From NCBI GenBank assembly GCA_936450465.1, contig OW388296.1:34266086-34330085 (forward strand): DNA of 64,000 bases, read 5' to 3'. Positions 22,401 to 34,400 of the stretch are shown one piece after another. Numbering within the stretch: the stretch's first letter is position 1; each line of letters begins with the position of its first letter. The stretch comes from Gibbula magus. Taxonomy: Eukaryota; Mollusca; Gastropoda; Trochida; Trochidae. The notes below the pieces were generated by a model, which saw nothing but the letters and a program-made list of their open reading frames with translations, ran no database searches and was not told the DNA's origin. The translations under genes and the position numbers were made by a program.

Positions 22401-25400
22401 CTGAAATTTTATGTGCAGACTCCTTGGCCAATGGGGATTCTAAATTGTAGATTTCGTGACCCCATGACCCCAAATGGGGTCACAGGGGTCACATCCTTAA
22501 AAACCTATTTTCATCTTCTTCTCCAGTTCCAAAAGGTCTAGGGAGCTGAAAAGTTGTGTGCCAACTCCTTGGCCAATGGGGATTCTAAATTGTCGATTTC
22601 GTGACCCCATGACCCCAAATGGGGTCACAGGGGTCACATCCTTAAAAACCTATTTTCATCTTCTTCTTCAGTTCCAAAAGGTCTAGGGAGCTGAAAAGTT
22701 GTGTGCCGACTCCTTGGCCAATGGGGATTCTAAATTGTAGATCTCGTGACCCCATGACCCCAAATGGGGTCACAGGGGTCACATCCTTAGAAACCTATTT
22801 TCATCTTCTTCTCCAGTTCCAAAAGTTCTAGAGAGCTGAAAAGTTGTGTGCATACTCCTTGGCCCATGGGGATTCTAAATTGTAGATTTCGTGACCCCGT
22901 GACCACAAATGGGGTCTCAGGGGTCACATCCTTAAAAACCTATTTTCATCTTCTTCTCCAGTTCCAAAAGGTCTAGAGAGCTGAAAAAAAAATTGTGTGC
23001 AGACTCCTTGGCCCATGGGGATTCTAAATTGTAGATCTCGTGACCCCATGACCCCAAATGGGGTCACAGGGGTCACATCCTTAGAAACCTATTTTCATCT
23101 TCTCCTCCAGTTCCAAAAGTTCTAGAGAGCTGAAAAGTTGTGTGCAGACTCCTTGGCCCATGGGGATTCTAAATTGTAGATTTCGTGACCCCGTGACCCC
23201 AAATGGGGTCACAGGGGTCACATCCTTAAAAACCTATTTTCATCTTCTTCTCCAGTTCCAAAAGGTCTAGAGAGCTGAAAAGTTGTGTGCAGACTCCTTG
23301 GCCAATGGGGATTCTAAATTGTAGATTTCATGACCCTGTGACCCCAAATGGGGTCACAGGGGTCACATCTTTAAAAACCTATTTTCATCTTCTTCTCAAG
23401 TTCCAAGAGGTCTAGAGAGCTGAAAAGTTGTGTGCAGACTCCTTGGCCCATGGGGATTCTAAATTGTAGATTTCATGACCCCGTGAACCCCAAATGGGGT
23501 CACAGGGGTCACATCTTTAAAAACCTATTATCATCTTCTTCTCAAGTTCCAAGAGGTCTAGAGAGCTGAAAAGTTGTGTGCAGACTCCTTGGCCCATGGG
23601 GATTCTAAATTGTAGATCTCCTGACCCCATGACCCCAAATGGGGTCACAGGGGTCACATCCTTAGAAACCTATTTTCATCTTCTTCTCCAGTTCCAAAAG
23701 TTCTAGAGAGCTGAAAAGTTGTGTGCATACTCCTTGGCCCATGGGGAATCTAAATTGTAGATTTCGTGACCCCGTGACCCCAAATGGGGTCTCAGGGGTC
23801 ACATCCTTAAAAACCTATTTTCATCTTCTTCTCCAGTTCCAAAAGGTCTAGAGAGCTGAAAAATTGTGTGCAGACTCCTTGGCCCATGGGGATTCTAAAT
23901 TGTAGATCTCGTGACCCCATGACCCCAAATGGGGTCACAGGGGTCACATCCTTAGAAACCTATTTTCATCTTCTTCTCCAGTTCCAAAAGGTCTAGAGAG
24001 CTGAAAAGTTGTGTGCAGACTCCTTGGCCCATGGGGATTCTAAATTGTAGATTTTGTAACCCCCTGACCCCAAATGGGGTCACAGGGGTCACATCTTTTA
24101 AAACCTATTATCATATCTTCTTCTCAAGTTCCAAAAGGTCTAGAGAGCTGAAAAGTTGTGTGCAGACTCCTTGGCCAATGGGGATTCTAAATTGTAGATT
24201 TCATGACCCCGTGACTCCAAATGGGGTCACAGGGGTCATGATCTAAAAACCTATTTTTTGCTTGTTAACAATGTGTTACTTGAGATAACTTAGATATTCA
24301 ACCTTAGATAATAAATCAAATCCTGATGAGCTACAGAGCCCATGGCTCTATTTTTTTGTATATACTATCGATATAGTACTATTGCCAAGCCAACTATTGC
24401 GATGCATCGATAGTTCGATGTATTGTTACACCCCTAATGGCAATGCAGGCTTCTGCAATAATACAAGCAGCCATGATATTGGTGAAATACTTTTTGAAGC
24501 AGTGTTAAACCCCCGACTCACCTCACCTCAATGTTATACTCCCTCTTTTTTACTAACAAAAGTCCAACTCATTATTTGCTGAATTTACAAGAATCACGCC
24601 TTTCATCATTGCCAACCTTTTGATAATCATATTGTCAGGGAGGATCATAGGGTCATGATAGTCTATTCTGGAATATTACTACATGAGCAGATTAGAGGTT
24701 AAAATACTTCGACATTCTATCATCTGTCACTTCTTAAAAGTACATCCATTGTGTTGTTGGGGGTCAAATATGACAAATATGACAAACATTATAAATGGTC
24801 TTTTTTTATCGAGAAATGCCAACTGTTACCAAAAACAACCATTTTAATGATACTCGACTTAGTATATTGATGATATAAGGTAAAAGTAGTGATTTCTGAT
24901 CGAAAACCGGACAATGCACCTCGTGTGGCGCGCGCCAATGAGTCAAACGTAATTTTGGAATCTTATTTACACCAGACAAAATAACAAATTTGGGTTAATA
25001 ATGTTCAATAGGTCATATAACTACTGTGCAAGTAAATAGGACGTTCATGTTCGGTTTCTACACATGCATAATGATGTTACTCGATTTTAACTGGAAAATA
25101 GTAATTATGATATGTTTGGCGACGGGGGATGAATATGCAAGCTAAGTGAATTTATTTGTATTGTAAACAGCACATATAGTGTGTTGGAACGTATTAAAGC
25201 CAAATAAAATTTTATGAAACACAATGGATGCACCTTTAAACTTTCAGAGAATGCTTTGTCTTGAGTTTGATTTCTCTGTTTGCAGGAAAAGTGAATGAAC
25301 TCCACCAAAATATGAGATTAAAATGGGGTAAGTACATTATATTCACAAAAAGAGAACAATCTTTTAAGAACTAAAGAACCAAAAGTTTTTTCACAAATTA

Positions 25401-28400
25401 AAATCTTGATTAAAATAATTTAAAATTAAAATCATTTTCAGGAGTTGGTCGTCTAGTTAGTGACTGCAAGACTCCACCCATTGTCCTTCCATTATTCCAT
25501 TTTGGTGAGTAATTTCTTCAAATTTTCAAATGTTTTTTTACAAACTTTTTGCATACTCCTTGAAGTAAATTGAGGCAGATACACCTCCCTAAAATAAAAA
25601 AAATATTGTAAGATTGCCAAAATCAGTGTGAGACGACTAACATTTCAATCAAGAGAATCCTGTATCAATCAATCAATCAATCGTTTATTCAGTAGAAAAG
25701 CCTGCGGCCCACGTACAGAATTATACATATAGTACATGTATTCAGAGTTGCTATTTATTAAATGAATTACGTAAAATTAAAGCATCTTTAACATAGTTTG
25801 AAATGGACATTAAATAGGCAGAATTTTCATTTTGAAGGTTATGGATCATGATATCCTCATTCATATACACAGGTATATTTTCAAAATATTTAACACGTAG
25901 ATTTTCATAAACTGGACATTTATAAAGAAAATGAAATTCATTCTCTACATATTTGGATTTACAGATTTTACAGTAGCGATTTTGACGAGGGATACCATCA
26001 CATCTACCAATATTTTTATAAATGGCTAACTCTCCAATTCTTAATAAAGTAATCCTGCGCCTTGCCTCCTTAGATTTAACAGTTATAAGATACTTTTCCA
26101 AACAAAACTCAGTTTTGATTTTAGAATATAAATGTAATGTTGAATACTCATTTATCTCAGACATTATTGATTGAACAGAACAATTCTTTATCCTTGTTTC
26201 AAAATTGATAAGAAAAATATCCTTAAAACCTACACCTTGATTCTCCCACACAAAACCAAAACCATAAGTAAATAAAACCGTTCTCACGTGATAAATCCAA
26301 GTTTTACGACCAACTTTATCCAAATTATACATCATAAGATAAGCCTGTTTTGGATAACGATCGGTCGGCATTTCAAGTAACCTCAGCCAAAATTTAATAA
26401 CTCTTAACAATGAATCAACATGAATATAATGCCTGCCGCATTCTGCCAGAATAGCAACACTAGTGCTTTTATTACTCACACCTAAGACAAACTTACAAAA
26501 TCTTACATGAAACTGTTCAACTATTAACCACTTTTGAAAACCCCATATTTCTGAAGCGTATAATATTATAGGTTTTATCTGAACATCAAAGATTTTGAAG
26601 AGAACCAATGGAGATATATTTTTAAGTTTATAACCAAGTAATTTTACTGAAAATAAAGCCTTGGAAGCTTTGTTAACAAGATTTTGGACAGACTTGGACC
26701 ACGATAGTCTACTCGAAAACAATAATCCTAGGTAATTATAGTAGGATGAGATTTTCAACCTATTACCTTCAAAATACCAAGCTTCACATGTTCTGACTTT
26801 ACCGCCATTCCTAAAAACTAATACTTCTGTTTTGTCAAAATTAACAACCAAACCCCACTTGTGACAAAATTTAACCAACAAATTAATCTTCTTTTGTAAA
26901 CCCACAACACTGTCCGAAAATAAACAAAGATCATCAGCATACAACAACAGGTATAAGTCCATAAACTCTGAACACAAGAAAATTCCTCTATCAGATTTCT
27001 CCATTTCACCATGAAGTTGATTTATAAACAAAGAAAACAATAAAGGACTCAAAATGCATCCCTGCCTCACACCACTGAAGGAATCGAAGTAGTCTGAAAC
27101 TGAATTTTTAGAAAGTTTAACACAAGCCTTTGTTTTTGAATATATATCCTTAATAATTTTAAACATACGATCGTGAATATTATTGGATAACAAAACATAA
27201 TACAATAAATCTCTATTTATAGAATCGAAAGCCTTCCGAAAATCAACAAATAAACAATAAAAACGCCCTTTTGATTTTGATAAATTCTTTTGAACAATGC
27301 TTTGTAAAGTAAATATATTGTCCACCGTTGAATATCCTTTACGAAAACCTCCTTGACTTTCCGGATACAAATTCATAAACTCAACAAAATCCTTCAAACG
27401 ATTATTAAGTACAGCAGTAAACAACTTACCACAAATATCCATCAGAGACAAACCTCTATAATTATTTACATCATGTTTGCTGCCCTTTTTATGTAAAGGA
27501 AAAATTATACTTTCAGACCATTGCTCTGGAAAATTCCCACATTTAAATACATTATTGAAAAGTACAAGCAAATAAGAAGAGAGAATATCAAAATTATGTT
27601 TAAATACCTCAGGTGGTACACCATCAGGACCAGAACTTTTTCTTAACTTGAGATCATGTACAGCTCTATCAATTTCCTCTTGAGTAAAATCTCTGTTTAA
27701 CCCTTACGTTGCGTATATATATTTTACCCTTTTTAGCCCCTGTGGCGGAATTTACAGGCTCGCAGCTCGCAGCAGTAGTTTGAGCTTAGGCACTAACGAG
27801 CTCTGCTGGCGGAATTTCCAGGCGGCGATTCCGGTACCGTTTTTACGAAATATACCGCATCTACATGGCGAATACGGGCTATATACGGGCGTTGAATACA
27901 AATTCAAGTCGCGGTACCCGTACACAAATGGTTGCTTTATACCCGCATCTTTGAATTATTTTTTTACGATTTTTCTTTACTTTTCTATTACTTTGTAAAG
28001 ATTGTCTTTAATTCGGGCCTTATAACATCATGAATTTGGAGCGCGCTACTGAAATTTATATATGGATTTGAAGACCAGATGTTTGTCTTTACAATGACAT
28101 AAAAATTATTAGAATACGACCTTTGGTTATAATTCTATTGTCATCTAAAGTTTGTCTTTATTTCCAGCTTTATCAAATCAAAACTCCTGAGCGCGCATAT
28201 TGCGAATTTTATATGTGCTTGTAGATAGTTTATTCCTCTTTACAATGACGTAAAAATTATTAGAATACGACTTATGGTTCAGAAAATATAACCAACCAAA
28301 GGAGAGTGACGCTACCCCGACAGTACCACGTGAATGGTCCCGACGAGCACCAAGTTACTGGCACTGCTTGGTCCCCCCGGGACTGTGCTAATTACAGTAC

Positions 28401-31400
28401 CGTTACCTCCTCGAGACCTCCTCGAGACCTCCTCGAGGGTGCCAGAGCCGAGCGCGCGTGGAACTAATGGGTACTAATGAGCACAGCATACACTAATCAC
28501 CGCGGCGAACGCAATACATGTTGCGCGGTGTAAAGTTTGTCTTTATTTCCAGCTTTATAAAATCGTAAATTATTTCGCACGCATGCGAAACACGTATGTA
28601 CTTGAAGACAATTTATTCCTCTTTACAATGATATAAAAATTATTGGAATACGTCAAATGGTTCGCAATATATGAAGAGCGTAAGGAATGCACCCCCAGTA
28701 CTTAGAAAATTCATTTTTGAAAAACTAACTTTTTGCGACATCTGGCGCATCATTTGCCGCATGTTTATTTTTCGCTGCGCATATACATATGATACATGGA
28801 ATTGAAGACAATTTATTGCTCTTTACGATGATGTAAAAAGAAAAAAAATGCGCAACTTCGTTCGGAAGCTATAGCGTGCCAAATGAAGGTACCCTCGGTA
28901 CTTTGAGGCAACTTTTTGACTATCGCGCATATCGGGGCACGTGCTGCAACTTTAGTTTTTCGTGCGCATGTATAAATTTTATATTGAATCAAAGCCGAAT
29001 CTTTCCTCTTTACCCCATGTAAGTTTTATGAAAATCGGCCACCCGGTTCAGCATTTATGGGTGTTTTTTATGATGCGGTTCTGGCTGAACTTCCAATGAA
29101 AGCTCGCATTCACTTTCTCTGTCTCTTTGATAAAATAAAGAATATTTTATTTGCAATGACATGTATTACAATGAAATTACAATGCATTTATGTACAAATA
29201 TACACAATATTTACCTGCGGTTGTGCGCAGAACAGCTTTAGGGACTTAACAAGGTATGTATATAATGTGTATATACTAGTCCACACTTCGGCTCTCTTTA
29301 CTTTCAATTTTCTTCTTCTTCATTCCCTTCTTCATTTCTTTCTTTTTCCGTGGCAGTGATGTAAGCCCTGGAATAGTCAGTGGCGGTGTGGTACAGTTTG
29401 AAGCATGGTGCGGCGCACAGAGAAACATTACAATCTGTACATTCATAAGAAGACTCTCTGCCTACTCGTTTTTTCTTCCTTGCTGGCCCATTGCCTTCTT
29501 CAATCTGTTTTGCGAGGACGGCGCGTTTTGCCTTAGAGCATACCACACACATCCTTGTGACGTTTTTCTTCCTTCCGACAGGCTCAATCTTCGTCGGAAA
29601 GTGACGTCCATGAAGACGAGTGACACTCTCGTCGCTCGTGCTCGGCCGACCACGGGGACGTCTGCAAAGTGATGGAACTTGTTCCTTGTCCGCAAATGTT
29701 ACTATATGTTGCGCCAAAGCCTTCCTGTATTCCCGACTTGTTTTTAGAGGTTTATCTTTGCTGTATTCTTTATAAACGATGTAAGAGTTCAACATGGCAA
29801 CGTTGAGAACGTGAAACCAAACCCGTTTCCACCACTTCAGGGTCTTCACTCGGAACGGCGTGTACGACAACATCTGGTCGGCCCGATCAACACCTCCCAT
29901 GTACTTGTTGTACGTTGTTACAATGCGCGGCTTGAGAACTGGTTCCCCTGTTGCCCGGTTCTTCTTCCCTGTTTGTTCAAGTTGTGTATCTTCAACAGTA
30001 GACATGAGAAGCACTGATTTTCTATCTTCGTAGCGAAGAACGAGTAGGCCATGGTTGTGAGAAACTGTCATGTCCCCTTGCTTGGCTTTCTTTTTAGGTT
30101 TCTTGACTGAATCAGGAAGTCCCTTTCGATTGGCTCTCAACGTCCCCGTGGCACCTATTCCCCGCTCCCACAAATTTATGTACAGATTTGTGGACGAATA
30201 GTAGTTGTCCATAAAGATGTGATGCCCCTGTCCAACGTAGTCGTTCACCAAGTCCATGACTACATCATAAGTTTTGCCACCTTCAGAAACCGGTTCATTC
30301 GTTTTTCCAGTGTAGAGTTTGAACTTGCAAACGTATCCGTTGTGCGAGTCACACAACATGAAAGCCTTTATCCCATACTTCTTAGGCTTGTCGGGAAGAT
30401 AAACTTTGAAAGATAAGTTACCTTTCCAGGGCACCATGCCCTCGTCGACTGAAATGTTTTGATGCGGTTTATACACTCTTGAAAAACGGTGAACTATCCG
30501 GTTATACAAGTGTCCCAGTTTATTTATTGGTGAAAAGCACGGGGTGTTACGGCCCGGCATCCTCCTGTTGTCAGCCAAGTGTAGGTAGGTTATAAGAAGC
30601 CAAAACCTGTCTCGGGGCATGCACTTGGCGAAGAAAGGCGTTGAGGTAACATCACTTGTTGACCAGTAATCAGCAAAGTTTCTCTGCACAACCAATGACA
30701 TGGCAATTGTCATGGCTACAAATACCTTCATCTCTTCTGCATTAGTGTCTTGCCACTGTTGCATTCTTGAACGGGGTCTTAGAATTTTGTCCTCCATTGC
30801 TTGTTTGAAATATCTATTGGTTTCCGTTGCCATATCCTCATAGTCATCATTATGTATAAACAAATTGAAAAAGTCAATAGGTTCAGGGTTCTCAGGAAGT
30901 TCTATGAACTGGCGCAACCCAGTTTGACCAGTGAAAGGCAAGTTTACACGTGGCCGCGGACCATCCACCCACTCATCAAACGTCTGTGAATTATCATGAT
31001 TATATTGTGGTATTTCGGCAAACTCCTCCTCAAAACCACTAAAGTCTTCTTCGGTGGAATTACCGGCGGCTAGAATCTTTCTGGCAATCTCTGTCTCTAT
31101 ATCACTCAGAGCATCTGTGTCACCATGTTCACTATCTATTACAGTGTCCCGATCATATGCATCATCACTGTCTAAACCACTGCTACCATCACTGTCAGTT
31201 GACTCCATATCAGAGGCTTCATCAGCATGGATCTCGTTGATGAAGTCGTCGTCGCTTGTAACGGCTTCAAAGCTGCGTGTCCTAGTATGCAACGTCCTAG
31301 GCCGTCGCAGGGCCTTGCGTCCACGTCCGCGCAGCATTCTGCTTCAACCTGTAAATGATTGAAAATGCGTTAGATGTATGCAACATATAACATGTGATTA

Positions 31401-34400
31401 GAGACAATAAACATACAGAGATAATGAATGTGAGCTTCATGGACGTTCATTTGCCAGTTTCAGAACCTCCCGGCGCATCTAGGACGACTGCGCCGCAAGC
31501 GCCGACGGCGCCGACGGCTTCTGACATCGCGCCGATTTTTCCGACGCATATGTCAAACGGACCATTTTCTGATTTCCTCGGCGACGTGTAGCACCGGGCG
31601 CGAGGCCCGGAAAATAAACTACTATGTCAGGGAAGCTCGGGTTGTCAGTTGCCGAATGACTTCTCTTTTCGAGAAGCAGAGCATCCAAGGAGCGGTCTCT
31701 CGAGGCGGAGCCCGGACCCATGGGAGCATACTCCCATGCTCTCCGGGAATTCCCGTCCCCGTCTTCCGCGGCGGACCCCGGATTCAATCGCGGGACAGGT
31801 TTCCCATGTTCTCTTTTGAGAACGAGAGACTCCGAGGAACAATCCTATGGGACGAACCCCGGATTCTATTGGGAATGGGTTCCCATGCCCTCTCGACATA
31901 TATAGCAGAAACCTTCATACCTCGGAATGACACGAACCTTTATTTCAAAGTAGAAACAAAAAAATAATTTGCACAAAAAGTTTGGGGGGTGGCGACCAAA
32001 AGCGGGGGGGTCCGCGCACCCCCCGGTAGATATTTATACTTGTGGGTCGGTCCCGAAGATGACGGACCATGCCCATGTTCATGGGAATTTTTTCTCATTA
32101 TGTCATGGCGAATCCCGTCGGAAATTCCCCTGCTCACGAAAAAACTAATACCTAAAAAAGTAATTGTGATACAAAAGAACTTTGGTAATAAAAGTGGTGA
32201 GGAATCAAATTCTCCATCTGCTCAGTTCAGTCCGCTACACATATAAATAATTCTTCAAATCTTATTGAATGAAACGTCTTTTATTCAATAATGTAAAAGA
32301 TAAAATAATAAATTCAATTCAAATGGTTTGGAAAGGTGCGCCCTCGCATTTGAATTTTAGAAATAAAAACCTTTCGCAAATGGCATCAGTAACAAAAATG
32401 TTCACGCATTTTTAGAAACTCCGAAAAGTGAAATATTTTCCTGAGAAAATATTCCCACGAAAAGGCTTTTCCCCGAGCGGCGGGTCCCGTACTCAAATAT
32501 ATTTTCACTTTTATGTTATAATTTTTTTTCCAAAACTGGAAACAAAATTCCGTCATGACAGTTGTTCATCGTTTATAAAGCTCTATATTTGCGTATCAAA
32601 AGAACAGTATTTTAGTTATATATTATCATACTTCTTCACTTATGCGTACATCAATATTGCGGCTCTTCGCGCATGCATAGTTCTTCCCAAAAACATGCGC
32701 ATTATATCTGGAATTAAAGACAATGTTTTTCTCTTTACAATGATGTAAAAATTATAAAAATCGGACTTGCGGTTCAAAAGTTATGAAGTGCGAAAATTAT
32801 ACCTTTTGGCGCGGCGCTTTGCGCATGCAGAGTTCTTCCCGAAAACATGCGCATTATACATGGAATTGAAGACAATGTTTTTCTCTTTACAATGATGTAA
32901 AAATTATAAAAATCGGACTTGCGGTTCACAAGTTATAAAGCCCGTAATGATGGTATATGCTAAGAGCGCCACTTATTCAAAGCCGAATATCACCTTCTGC
33001 GCGACACCTGGCGCATCAAAAGTTATTGCCGAAAATACACGTATTTTATATGGAATTGAAGACAATTCTTTTATCTATATACTGATAAAAAAATTATGAA
33101 AATATCCCAAGTAGTTTCTTAGAAATAGAGCGCCGAGGCATGTTGGGGTAAATGCGCCACATGTATCAAAATTCAAAAGTGCGAAAGTCGGCTATCTCTG
33201 TGCGATTGCTGTATTTTCAGTTATGTTAGCGCAATTGCGATTTTTATATGGGAATAAAGGCCATTCTTTCCTCTTTATTTTGGTATAAAAAAAAATGAAA
33301 ACAACCAATTGGTTCATATGATACGAAGTGCGAGAGAAAGGTAGCTTATCGCAATATCTTCCCGTAATTAGAAGCTATCTGCCCATGTGGCGAGATGCGA
33401 GACAGATAAGCATAGGCTATCTGCCCATGTGGCGGGATGCGAGACAGATAAGCCTGTACGGGCCTATCTCACCCCGGGGCAGTGCAGACACTTAGGTGCT
33501 AATTAGCCGCCGGGCAGTGTAGCCATCGGAGCGAAGCAGGACAAAATTGGCCTTTTGTAAAGCTAATTATCGATGCGTTACGGGTCAACAATGCACACGC
33601 AAATTGGTGTGAATTTTGCTGGACGTTCTGACCAGACACTGAAGAAAGTTTTATTCTCATTGCGGGCTGCGAGGCATAAATACAGCCATTCTCATGCAGC
33701 GAGTCGCGGAAACAATCGACTCGGGACCCGGTATGGAGGCTAGCCCAGTACATAGACAGGCGTGAATTCTTCTAAGTAAGCGATCCGGGATCCGTACTGG
33801 AGTACCTACGAATCGCTTATAGCCCGCCCGGATTATTCCGTCGCCCGCATGTTAAGGGTTAACAAACTATTAACATCATCATCATCACACGCAGCACATA
33901 GAGAGGCCCTATCGTCATGACAACTTATATAATCCCTGACAAACGTGATAAACTCTTCATCAATAACAGCATGTTCAATATTAAGAACAGATTTAAAATA
34001 ATCGACCCACGACGAACAATCAATGGATGGGGAAGTACTCATAAAATTCTTATTAAAGGTTTTAACATAACTCCAAAAGGATCTGGCATTATTGCTTTGA
34101 TACTTCACAAGCAAGTCATTAGTAACATTTGAGTAGTAAAGTTCTTTCCGGTGACGACATAACTCTCTAAATTTGTTTCGAGCAGTATGGAATAAAGATA
34201 TATAGCCAAGGTCACCCGTTGTTCTGAATCTGTCCAAGAGGTAATATTTTTCACGTTTTAAGTTTTCACAGTCTTTATCAAACCATACTGCACTGATGTG
34301 ACTTTTAACAGAGTTACTATTAACACAGGGTGTCATACCACAGCTTCCAGCTGACGACTCTATACACTTTATCAGTTTACGGCCAGCAAGAGAGGGACTC

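Larger units (their letters stand above)
21863..24436. mobile_element. hAT-like non-autonomous transposon
   Basis: Begins TAGGGGTG and ends CACCCCTA. Flanked by a perfect 8-bp duplication ATGGCAAT (21855-21862, 24437-24444), located inside the SINE. 8-bp duplications with such ends are the hAT hallmark. The subterminal parts are built of ACTATTGCGATAGCGATA repeats. No transposase. The bulk of its length is a second element inserted inside it. Confidence 0.85.
21650..24533 (+). mobile_element. CTCAC-tailed SINE split by a later insertion
   Basis: Head and body at 21650-21862 (GGGGCGGGATAGC, degenerate B box TTTGAATCC) and the remainder with CTCACCTCACCTCA tail at 24437-24533. The two parts join into the same layout as 17270-17587 once the hAT-like insert and one target copy are set aside. 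In tafazzin intron 3. Confidence 0.85.

Noticed and set aside
22391..24245. CRISPR-like array
   Set aside because: Repeats are adjacent units of about 145 bp without unique spacers, in a eukaryotic intron.
29388..30416. Plus-strand ORFs opposite the transposase
   Set aside because: Shadows of the intact minus-strand piggyBac transposase, with no motifs of their own.
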